Source of the DNA: Acuticoccus sp. I52.16.1
GTDB lineage: Bacteria > Pseudomonadota > Alphaproteobacteria > Rhizobiales > Amorphaceae
DNA length: 64,000 nt
Assembly: GCF_022865125.1 (NCBI RefSeq)
Contig: NZ_CP094828.1
Span: 4,643,219-4,707,218 of the forward strand
Direction: 5' to 3'
The notes beneath the pieces are model-generated. The model searched no databases. It saw only the letters and a program-made list of their open reading frames with translations, and was not told the origin of the DNA. Both the position numbers and the translations under genes were made by a program. The stretch's first letter is position 1. Each line of letters begins with the position of its first letter. Positions 1 to 7,473 of the stretch are shown one piece after another.

Positions 1-1
1 C

Positions 2-925
2 TCGGCGATCATCAGCCGCTCCATCCGGGGGGCGATGGTGGTGGTGGCGGTGCTGGCGCTGCTGTCGTGGGCGTTCATCTCGCGCGTGGTGCTGCGCAAG
101 GTCGACGCGGTCGGCGCCTCGACGCGGCGCATCGTCGCCGGCGACCTGGCGCGCCGCCTGCCGACGGACGGCTCGGGCGACGAGTTCGACCGCCTCGCCA
201 CCAGCGTCAATCGGATGCTGGACGAGATCGAGCGGCTGCACGCGGGCCTGCAGGAGGTCTCGCAGAACATCGCCCACGACCTGAAGACGCCGCTGACGCG
301 CGTGCGCAACCGCCTCGACGAAATGCTGCGCCTGGAGCCGGAGGGCGCCGAGCGTGAAGCGACGCTGACCGCCACGATCGAGGAGTGCGACCAGCTCATC
401 CGCACCTTCGACGCGCTGCTGACCATCGCGCGGGTCGAGAGTCACGCCGCCGCGGTGGAGCTGGAGCCGATCGACCTGTCCGCCGTCGTGGGCGACATGG
501 GCGAGTTCTACGAGCCCGCGGCCGAGGATGCGGGTATGCAATTGGTCGTAGACGTGGCACCCGGTCTTGCCATCCCCGGCGAGCCCACATTACTGCGCAC
601 CATGATCGCGAACCTCCTCGACAATGCTATGAAATACGGCGCCAGCGAGACGAACATCGTCGAGCTTCGGCTGCAGCGGGCGGGGGAGGACGCGATCCTC
701 ACCGTGCGCGACCACGGCCCCGGCGTCGCCGAGCGCGACCGCGCCCGCCTGACCGACCGCTTCGTGCGGATGGATGCGGCCCGCTCCAAGCCCGGCGCGG
801 GGCTCGGCCTCTCGATGGTGAAGGCGATCGTCGGCCACCACGGCGGCACGCTGACGCTCGACGATGCGGCACCTGGTCTGGCCGTGCGCATCGCCCTGCC
901 GCTGGCGTCGGCCGATGCGCGCTGA
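2..925 (+). CDS. Two-component sensor histidine kinase, C-terminal part (cut by window edge)
   Basis: The reading frame is open from base 2, so the N-terminal sensor part lies outside the window. What remains is the end of a second membrane segment, a HAMP linker (RIVAGDLARRLPTDG), a HisKA dimerisation domain with the phospho-accepting histidine in NIAHDLKTPLTRVRN, and an HATPase domain with N box (NLLDNAMKYG), G1 box (DHGPGV) and G2 box (GLGLSMVKAI). This is the usual layout of an inner-membrane EnvZ/QseC-like kinase that phosphorylates a response regulator, probably encoded just upstream; the signal is unknown. Its end overlaps the chosen glnE start by 11 bases, so the two may be translationally coupled. 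Confidence 0.9.
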   Translation, partial: SAIISRSIRGAMVVVAVLALLSWAFISRVVLRKVDAVGASTRRIVAGDLARRLPTDGSGDEFDRLATSVNRMLDEIERLHAGLQEVSQNIAHDLKTPLTRVRNRLDEMLRLEPEGAEREATLTATIEECDQLIRTFDALLTIARVESHAAAVELEPIDLSAVVGDMGEFYEPAAEDAGMQLVVDVAPGLAIPGEPTLLRTMIANLLDNAMKYGASETNIVELRLQRAGEDAILTVRDHGPGVAERDRARLTDRFVRMDAARSKPGAGLGLSMVKAIVGHHGGTLTLDDAAPGLAVRIALPLASADAR

Positions 926-3716
926 GGCCCCGCTCGGCACGCAGCTGACGCCGCTGCCGGGCCCCGGCGACGCCCAGTTCGACGATGCGATCACCACCGG
1001 CGCCGCGGCGAGCCTTTCGGAGGGCGTGCGCGCCGCGCTGTCGACCGTCGCCTCGGTTTCCCCCTTCCTCAAGCACTTGATGTTGACCGACCAGCCCGGC
1101 CTCGTCGCGGTGCTGGAGCAGACACTGGACGCGACCGTCACCCAGAGTGCGCTGGAGCCGTCCGCCGATCTCGCCGCGGTGGGGGTCGCGATGCGCGTCG
1201 CCAAGCGGCGGGTGTCGCTCGCGGTCGCGCTCGCCGATCTCCTCGCCGGGGCCGACGTCGCGACCGTCACCGGCGCGCTCAGCCGCACCGCGGACGCGGC
1301 GATCGACGTCGCGCTGCGCAGCGTCCTCCTGGAGGCGGCGCCGCGGGGCGTCGCGCCGGATCCGGACACCTGCGGCATCATCGTCCTCGCCATGGGCAAG
1401 CTCGGCGGTGGGGAGCTGAACTATTCCAGCGACGTCGACCTCGTCGTCTTGACCGACCCGGACCGTTCCGAGCCGGCCGGGATCGAGCCCAAGCGCGCGG
1501 TGCGCCTGGTGCAGGCGATGACGCGCCTTCTGCAAGAGCGCACCGCCGAGGGTTACGTCTTCCGGGTGGATCTGCGGCTGCGGCCCGACCCGGGCGCGAC
1601 GCCGGTGGCGGTCTCCACCTGGGCCGCCATCGCCTACTACCAGCAGCGCGCGCGCTCGTGGGAGCGGCAGGCGATGATCAAGGCCCGCCAGGTGACGGGC
1701 GACCGTGCTGCGGGGACCGCCTACCTCGCCGCGATCATGCCGTCCATCTGGCGCGCCGCCTACGACTTCACCATCATCAACGACACGATGGCGATGCGCG
1801 AGCAGATCGCCGCCGTTCGCGGGGCGGGAATGCTGACGATCCCCGGCCACAACGTGAAGCTCGGCCGCGGCGGCATCCGCGAGATCGAGTTCGTGGTGCA
1901 GAGCCTGCAACGCATCGCCGGGGCGCGCGACCGGCGCCTGCGCGGGCGCTCGACGGTCGCCATGCTCGCCGTCCTCGCCCGCTCCGGCTGGCTCTCGCAG
2001 GACGCCTGCCGCGACCTGACCGACGCCTACGAGGTGCTGCGCCGGGTCGAGCATCGCATCCAGATGGTCGCTGACGAGCAGACCCACGACCTGCCCAGCG
2101 AGGAGAAGCTGCCCGCCATCGCCCGCATGATGCGCACCGACGACCTCATCGGGGAGCTGACCGAGACCTTCGGCACCGTGCACCGGCACTTCGGTGCGCT
2201 CTCGGGCACCATCGGGCAGATCAACCCGATGCTGCGCGGCATGGTCGGCCAGCCGGAGCTGCCGAAGACCGTCTCGGACAAGTTCGAGGCGGCGATGGAG
2301 ACCTGGACCTCCGACCGCTACACCGCGCTGCGCAGCGATCTGGCGCGCAAGCATCTGGCGACGCTCGCTCCGTCGCTGCTGGCCGCCCTCGGCTCCACCA
2401 CCGACCCCGAACACGCCATCGAGGAGTTCGACGCCTTCCTCGCCCGCCTGCCGCGGGGGGTGGAGTTGCTGGCGCGGCTCGAATCGCACCGCGAGCTGAT
2501 CCCGGTCCTGGTGCTGATCGTTGCCGCGGCGCCGCGCCTCTCCGGCGAGCTGGCACGCCGCTCGCACCTCCTCGACGTCCTGATCGACCCCACCTTCTTC
2601 GGGCGCCTGCCCAACCAGGAGGAACTCGACACGCAGCTCGCCGCCGTGCTCGATGCCGAGCCGGACTACGAGCGCAAGCTCGATTCCATGCGCACCTTCG
2701 GTCAGGAGCAGGCCCTGCTGATCGACGTGCGCATCCTCACCGGCTCGCTGATCGGCACCGAGGCCTCGCACGCGCTCAGCCTCCTCGCCGAGATGCTGAC
2801 GCGCCACGCGCTCAGGATCGCGGCCGAGGAGTTTGCCACCCAGCATGGCGGCTTGCCGGGCGGGCGCGTGGCGCTGGTGGCGCTGGGCAAGTTCGGCAGC
2901 GCCGAGATGACGGCGACCAGCGACCTCGACCTCGTCTTCCTCTACGATTGCGCCGACGATGCCGGCGGCTCCGACGGCCGCCGCAGCCTGACGCCGGGCC
3001 ACTATTACACGCGCCTCGCGCAGCGGCTGATCGCGGCCCTGTCGGCGCCGACCGCGCGCGGCACGCTCTACGAGGTGGACCTGCGTCTGCGGCCGGACGG
3101 GCGGGCCGGGCCGATCGCCACGCAGATCCGCTCCTTCGCCGCCTACCACGCCGAGAGTTCGTGGGTGTGGGAGCACATGGCGCTGACCCGCGCACGGGTC
3201 GTCGCGGGGGACGAGGCGCTCGGCGAGGAGGCGTTGACGATCATCCGCACCGCGCTCGAGGTCGACCCGGCGCGCGAGACCCTCGCCGAGGACGTCGCCG
3301 CGATGCGCGCGCGCATGGCCGCCGAGCATGGCGCCGGGCTGAAGCACATGCCGGGCGGGCAGGTCGACATCGACTTCGTCGCGCAGTATCTGCAGCTGCG
3401 TCACGGCCTCGCGGCGGTCGGTGACGACACCTCCACCGCCTCAGCGCTGGCCCGGGCGCGGGAGGCGGAGGTGATCGCGGGCGACGATGCGGAGGTGCTG
3501 CTCTCGGCCCACGCGCTCTATCAGCGCCTGTCGCAGATCCTCTCCATCGCCTCGGAGAATGTGTTGAAGCTGGAGGAGGCGCCGCCCGCGTTGCAGCGGA
3601 TCCTCACCCGCGCCGGGGACGCGCCGGACATCCCCTTCCTCGTCGCCGACCTCGCCGAGCGGCAGGAGGCCGTGCGCGCGCTGTTCGAGCGCCTGGTGGC
3701 GCCGCTGCCCCGCTGA
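915..3716 (+). CDS. glnE: Bifunctional glutamine synthetase adenylyltransferase/deadenylyltransferase
   Basis: GlnE adds AMP to and removes AMP from glutamine synthetase under control of PII and glutamine, switching ammonia assimilation off and on. The product is 933 aa, close to the usual ~950. It carries the duplicated nucleotidyltransferase cores: GKLGGGELNYSSDVDLVVL near residues 160-178 (deadenylylating half) and GKFGSAEMTATSDLDLVFLY near residues 656-675 (adenylylating half), each followed by a partner helical region, with the pair VDLRLRPD repeated in both halves. The frame is open further up to an ATG at 864, but that would overlap the kinase by 62 bases and add an arginine-rich stretch; the ATG at 915 (MRAEAPLG) is preferred. 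Confidence 0.95.
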   Translation: MRAEAPLGTQLTPLPGPGDAQFDDAITTGAAASLSEGVRAALSTVASVSPFLKHLMLTDQPGLVAVLEQTLDATVTQSALEPSADLAAVGVAMRVAKRRVSLAVALADLLAGADVATVTGALSRTADAAIDVALRSVLLEAAPRGVAPDPDTCGIIVLAMGKLGGGELNYSSDVDLVVLTDPDRSEPAGIEPKRAVRLVQAMTRLLQERTAEGYVFRVDLRLRPDPGATPVAVSTWAAIAYYQQRARSWERQAMIKARQVTGDRAAGTAYLAAIMPSIWRAAYDFTIINDTMAMREQIAAVRGAGMLTIPGHNVKLGRGGIREIEFVVQSLQRIAGARDRRLRGRSTVAMLAVLARSGWLSQDACRDLTDAYEVLRRVEHRIQMVADEQTHDLPSEEKLPAIARMMRTDDLIGELTETFGTVHRHFGALSGTIGQINPMLRGMVGQPELPKTVSDKFEAAMETWTSDRYTALRSDLARKHLATLAPSLLAALGSTTDPEHAIEEFDAFLARLPRGVELLARLESHRELIPVLVLIVAAAPRLSGELARRSHLLDVLIDPTFFGRLPNQEELDTQLAAVLDAEPDYERKLDSMRTFGQEQALLIDVRILTGSLIGTEASHALSLLAEMLTRHALRIAAEEFATQHGGLPGGRVALVALGKFGSAEMTATSDLDLVFLYDCADDAGGSDGRRSLTPGHYYTRLAQRLIAALSAPTARGTLYEVDLRLRPDGRAGPIATQIRSFAAYHAESSWVWEHMALTRARVVAGDEALGEEALTIIRTALEVDPARETLAEDVAAMRARMAAEHGAGLKHMPGGQVDIDFVAQYLQLRHGLAAVGDDTSTASALARAREAEVIAGDDAEVLLSAHALYQRLSQILSIASENVLKLEEAPPALQRILTRAGDAPDIPFLVADLAERQEAVRALFERLVAPLPR

Positions 3717-3751
3717 AGCGGCGCGCAAAAAGGCTTGCGCGGCCCGCCGCC

Positions 3752-3769
3752 GGGCGACCATTGTCGCCC
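3752..3769 (+). terminator. Short hairpin after glnE, possible terminator
   Basis: Arms GGGCGAC and GTCGCCC pair perfectly around a 4-nt loop, 35 bases past the glnE stop. There is no T-run after it, so it may act as a weak terminator or simply be a chance GC-rich hairpin. Confidence 0.25.
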
Positions 3770-3836
3770 CAAAGCCGCGACCGGCGTGCGCCCATGCGCC
3801 GCCCCGGCCGGCCAAGAAACGGTTCGAGGGACGACC

Positions 3837-4601
3837 ATGGAACACCGGCGCAACGCCTTCAAGTCCGCCATCCTGAAGGGTGAGCGGCAGATCGGCTTCT
3901 GGTGCCAGATGACCGATCCGGGCGGCATGGAGATGCTCGCCGCCGCCGGGTTCGACTGGCTGATGATCGACACCGAGCACTCGCCGACCGACGCCGTCTC
4001 CATCCTGCCGCTGCTCCACGCGGTGGAGGCCTTCCCGGTCTCCACCGTGGTGCGACCGGGCTCGGTGAACCCGGTGGAGATGAAGAAGCTGCTGGACCAG
4101 GGCGTGCAGACGCTGCTCGTGCCCTACGTGCAGAATGCCGAGGAGGCGCGATTGGCCGCCGCCGCCGTCGCCTACCCGCCGACCGGGATCCGCGGCGTCG
4201 CCGGCCTGACGCGCGCGTCGAAATATGGCGCCGTGCCGGATTACGTCACACGCGCGCGGGACGAGATCTGCCTCGTCGTGCAGATCGAGACGCTCTCGGC
4301 GGTCGCCGAGTTGGACGAGATCTGCGCCACTCCGGGCGTCGACGCGGTGTTCGTCGGCCCGGCCGACCTCGCCGCCTCGCTCGGCTATCTGGGCCAGCCC
4401 GGCCACCCGGAGGTGCGCGCCGCGGTCAAGGACGCCGTGCGCCGCATCCGCGCCGCCGGTAAGCCCGCCGGCTTCCTCAGCCCCGACACCGCCTACGCCG
4501 AGGAGATCGTCGAGGCGGGTGCCACGTTCGTCGCCGTCGGCATCGACTGCCATGTGCTGCGCCAGGGCGCGCTGCGGCTGGTGACGCACTGGAAGGGATG
4601 A
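3837..4601 (+). CDS. HpcH/HpaI-type class II pyruvate aldolase
   Basis: The 254-aa product belongs to the metal-dependent HpcH/HpaI aldolase family, which cleaves or forms 4-hydroxy-2-oxo acids to pyruvate (or a related keto acid) and an aldehyde in aromatic or sugar-acid catabolism. Visible family residues are the histidine in IDTEHSPTD, the arginine in VVRPGSVN, the metal-binding glutamate in VQIETLSAV and the aspartate in VGPADLAASLG. The ATG at 3837 is chosen because GAGGG lies about 7 bases before it; the frame runs open upstream but that part is proline-rich and non-homologous in look. It is monocistronic between glnE and a convergent kinase gene, so the true substrate cannot be told from context. 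Confidence 0.88.
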   Translation: MEHRRNAFKSAILKGERQIGFWCQMTDPGGMEMLAAAGFDWLMIDTEHSPTDAVSILPLLHAVEAFPVSTVVRPGSVNPVEMKKLLDQGVQTLLVPYVQNAEEARLAAAAVAYPPTGIRGVAGLTRASKYGAVPDYVTRARDEICLVVQIETLSAVAELDEICATPGVDAVFVGPADLAASLGYLGQPGHPEVRAAVKDAVRRIRAAGKPAGFLSPDTAYAEEIVEAGATFVAVGIDCHVLRQGALRLVTHWKG

Positions 4602-4665
4602 GGCGGCTGGGCCGGGCCAGGGCTTCACCCGAAGGGGCGGGGGCGGGAGTGGACGGTCTCGAGAT

Positions 4666-4683
4666 GCCGCCGAATAAGGCGGC
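4666..4683. terminator. Hairpin between convergent aldolase and kinase genes
   Basis: GCCGCC and GGCGGC form a 6-bp stem around GAATAA, midway between the stops of two convergent genes. No T-tract; a weak two-way terminator at best. Confidence 0.25.
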
Positions 4684-4709
4684 GTGCGGGGGCGGCGCCG
4701 TCGGGAGGG

Positions 4710-7379
4710 TCAGGAGGCGGCGGTGCCGCGGGGGAGGCGCACGGTGACCGTCGTGCCTTCTCCGACTTCCGATTCGATCACCATCTTGCCGCGGTGCAGC
4801 TCGGTCAGCGAGCGGGCGATGGCAAGCCCCAGGCCCGAGCCCTGGTAGGTCTTGGTGAGCTGCGTCTCCACCTGCACGAACGGCTGGCCGAGGCGGTCCA
4901 GCTCGCGCTTGGGGATGCCGATGCCGTTGTCCTCCACCGCCACGACCACGGCGTCCTTCTCCAGCTTGGCGCGTGTCGTGACGCAGCCTTCGTTGGGCGT
5001 GAACTTGACCGCGTTGGACATGAGGTTGAGCAGGATCTGCTTCATCGCGCGGCGGTCCACCACGATGCGCGTCCCCTCGGAGATCTCCGACTTCAGCTCG
5101 ATCGACTTTTCCGCCGCGATCGGCGTCATGATCCGCGTCGCCTCGTTGAACAGCTCCGACAGGTCCACCGTCTCCATCGACAGGTCGACCTGACCGGCCT
5201 CGATGCGGCTCATGTCCAGGATGTCGTTGATGACGCCCAGGAGGTAGGAGCCCGAGTGATGGATGTCCGCGGTGTACTCCGAGTACTTCGACGACCCCAG
5301 GGCACCGAACATCTCGCCCTTCATGATCTCCGAGAAGCCGATGATCGCGTTCAGCGGGGTTCTCAGCTCGTGGGACATGTTGGCGAGGAACTCGGACTTG
5401 GCCTTGTTGGCATCCTCGGCGCGGTTCTTCTCCTCGGCGTACTTTTCGGCGAGTTCGGCGAGCTGGCGGGTCTGGTTCTCGGCGGTGCGCCGGGCGCTCT
5501 TCAGCTCCACGACGTTGGCCTTGAGGCGCTTTTCCGATTCCATCAGGCGCTCTTCATGGGTCTTGAGCGCGGTGATGTCGGTTCCGACCGAGACGAAGCC
5601 GCCGTCCTTGGTGCGGCGTTCGTTGATCTGCAGCCAGCGCCCGCCGGCCAGCTCGGCCTCGTAGGAGCGCTCGGTGTCGGGTCCGTCGGACCGGGAGAGC
5701 ATGTGCGAGGAGACCACCGGCTGGCGCGCGGCGTTGATGACGACGTTGTAGGGGGTGCCGGGCTGCACCGCCTCGTCCGGGAGATTGTGCATCTCCTGGT
5801 ACTTGGTGTTGCACATCACCAGGCGATTGTGCGCGTCCCACAGCACGAACGCCTCGGAGACGGTCTCGATCGCGTCGCGCAGGCGCATGTCGGCCGTGGC
5901 GGACATCTCCTGCAGCCGCTTCTGCTCCGTGGTGTCGAGCGCGACGCCGATGAGATGGGGGCGGCCGGTCTCCTCGTCGTGCACCAGCTCGGCGCGGAAA
6001 CGCAGCCAGATCCAGCGGCCGTCGGCGTGGCGCATCCGCAGCGTCCGGTCGAGCACCTTGCCGTTGGAGTTGAGTTGCCGCTCGGCGATCTCGTAGAGGC
6101 CGCCGTCGTCGGGGTGGACGAGGGCCGCCACCTCGCGGAAACCCATCAGCTCGTCGCGCGGGGGCATGCCGAGGACCTCGAACATCGACTGGGTCCAGAA
6201 CATGCGGCCCCGGGCGACGTCCCAGTCGAACAGACCGCAGCGGCCGCGGGTGAGCGCGGTGTCGATCCGTTCGGTGGTGGCGCCGTAGATGTGGTCGGCC
6301 GAGCGGGCGCGGGCGGACTGCGCATAGAACGCGTAGACCACCACGATGATGACCCCCGCCGTCGTCATGAAGAGGACGGCGTTGGTGCTCATCTCGTCGC
6401 GCCAGGCCGTCAGCACCCGCCGCTTGGACTGGGTGACGGCGACGGACGCGTCGTTCCCCTCGATATGGTGGACGGTGGCGAACTGGGTGCCGAGCGGGGT
6501 CTCCACCTGCATGACGCCGGCGCGTGCGCCGAAGGTCGTCATCGGCTGGTTCTCGCCCAGGATCATCGAGGCCGGCTCGCCGATCAGCTCGCTGCGGAAG
6601 GGCGATGTGGCGCTGATGCGGCCATTCTCCAGCAAGGCGACCATGCGGCCCCCCTGGGTGGCCCGGTCCGGCAGGCTGAAGGCGAAGGCGTCCGGCAGCG
6701 GGTCGGCGCTCTGGGCGGCCCGGCGGCCCATTTCGGAGGCGAGGGCGGAGGCGACCAGCGTCAGCTCGCCCTGGGCCTGCGCCTCGTCGCGGGTGCGATG
6801 GTCGACCGTGATGGCGATGCGGTAGGCGGCGATCACCAGGATGAACACCACCGTCAGAAACGGGATCGCCTTGCGCAGCAGCGGCTCGCGGGCGAGGAGC
6901 TGGCCGTAGGTCGGCGTGGCGATGAGGCGGACGTGGCCGTTCATCTCCGGCCGGCGGGCGGCGCGGGCCGCCTCGGGGCGGCGCTTGGGGGCAGGGCGGA
7001 CAGGCTCGGGGCGGTTGGGCTCGGGGCGACCCGCCTCGGGGCGGTTGGGCTCGACCGGCGGTTCGGAGCGCACCTCGGCTCGCGGCGGCTCGCCGCGCGC
7101 GTCCTTCGGCTGGCGCGGCGGTCTCGCGTCGTCGCCGGCGTCTGCCATGGCATCCTCGGCGCGGGCCTCTTCGGCGAGGCGGGCGGGGTCCGACGGGCGG
7201 GCCCCGCTGCGCGGCTTGGCGGTACGCGGCGCGGCGGCCGGACGCGGCCGGACCGGCGCCGCCCCCCGTGCGGCATCGCGCACCGGCTGGCGCACGGCAG
7301 CGGCGTCCGCGGCCGCGCCGGCGGCCGGCGTGACGACCGTCCGTTGCCCGCCATCGCTGTGGTGCGGCCGCGTCAACAT
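4710..7379 (-). CDS. PAS-domain sensor histidine kinase of the PleC/DivJ/PdhS type
   Basis: This 889-aa membrane kinase starts with about 165 residues rich in Pro, Arg, Ala and Glu, including an RPEPNRPEPVRP-like repeat, that looks disordered and cytoplasmic. Membrane segments lie near residues 170-190 and 334-353, enclosing a ~140-residue periplasmic part. PAS domains follow near 375-490 and 500-605, then a coiled coil (~610-660). The HisKA domain has its histidine near 670 in NMSHELRTPLNAIIGFSEIM, followed by the MFGALGSSKYSEYTADIHHSG signature stretch typical of PleC/DivJ/PdhS kinases, and an HATPase with DNGIGI and GSGLGLAIARSL. Such kinases act on the single-domain regulator DivK in alphaproteobacterial cell-cycle control; that partner is an inference here. 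No receiver domain is fused. Confidence 0.88.
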   Translation of the reverse strand: MLTRPHHSDGGQRTVVTPAAGAAADAAAVRQPVRDAARGAAPVRPRPAAAPRTAKPRSGARPSDPARLAEEARAEDAMADAGDDARPPRQPKDARGEPPRAEVRSEPPVEPNRPEAGRPEPNRPEPVRPAPKRRPEAARAARRPEMNGHVRLIATPTYGQLLAREPLLRKAIPFLTVVFILVIAAYRIAITVDHRTRDEAQAQGELTLVASALASEMGRRAAQSADPLPDAFAFSLPDRATQGGRMVALLENGRISATSPFRSELIGEPASMILGENQPMTTFGARAGVMQVETPLGTQFATVHHIEGNDASVAVTQSKRRVLTAWRDEMSTNAVLFMTTAGVIIVVVYAFYAQSARARSADHIYGATTERIDTALTRGRCGLFDWDVARGRMFWTQSMFEVLGMPPRDELMGFREVAALVHPDDGGLYEIAERQLNSNGKVLDRTLRMRHADGRWIWLRFRAELVHDEETGRPHLIGVALDTTEQKRLQEMSATADMRLRDAIETVSEAFVLWDAHNRLVMCNTKYQEMHNLPDEAVQPGTPYNVVINAARQPVVSSHMLSRSDGPDTERSYEAELAGGRWLQINERRTKDGGFVSVGTDITALKTHEERLMESEKRLKANVVELKSARRTAENQTRQLAELAEKYAEEKNRAEDANKAKSEFLANMSHELRTPLNAIIGFSEIMKGEMFGALGSSKYSEYTADIHHSGSYLLGVINDILDMSRIEAGQVDLSMETVDLSELFNEATRIMTPIAAEKSIELKSEISEGTRIVVDRRAMKQILLNLMSNAVKFTPNEGCVTTRAKLEKDAVVVAVEDNGIGIPKRELDRLGQPFVQVETQLTKTYQGSGLGLAIARSLTELHRGKMVIESEVGEGTTVTVRLPRGTAAS

Positions 7380-7473
7380 TGTGCCCCGATGTCTTGATCC
7401 GACTCAGCGCAGTTTAGGCGCCGCAGGCAGCTTCTCCAAGTCGTGTTAAGGCTTCGTTCTCGCCTCTCCCGCC

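Noticed and set aside
699-3404. A 901-codon open frame antisense to glnE
   Set aside because: GC-rich third positions keep the opposite frame open; the translation is His/Arg/Gly-rich with no domain, while glnE on the plus strand has clear motifs.
4794-7397. An 867-codon frame antisense to the PAS kinase, and a similar one over pepN (7696-10125)
   Set aside because: Both are shadows of well-supported genes and have no recognisable protein family.
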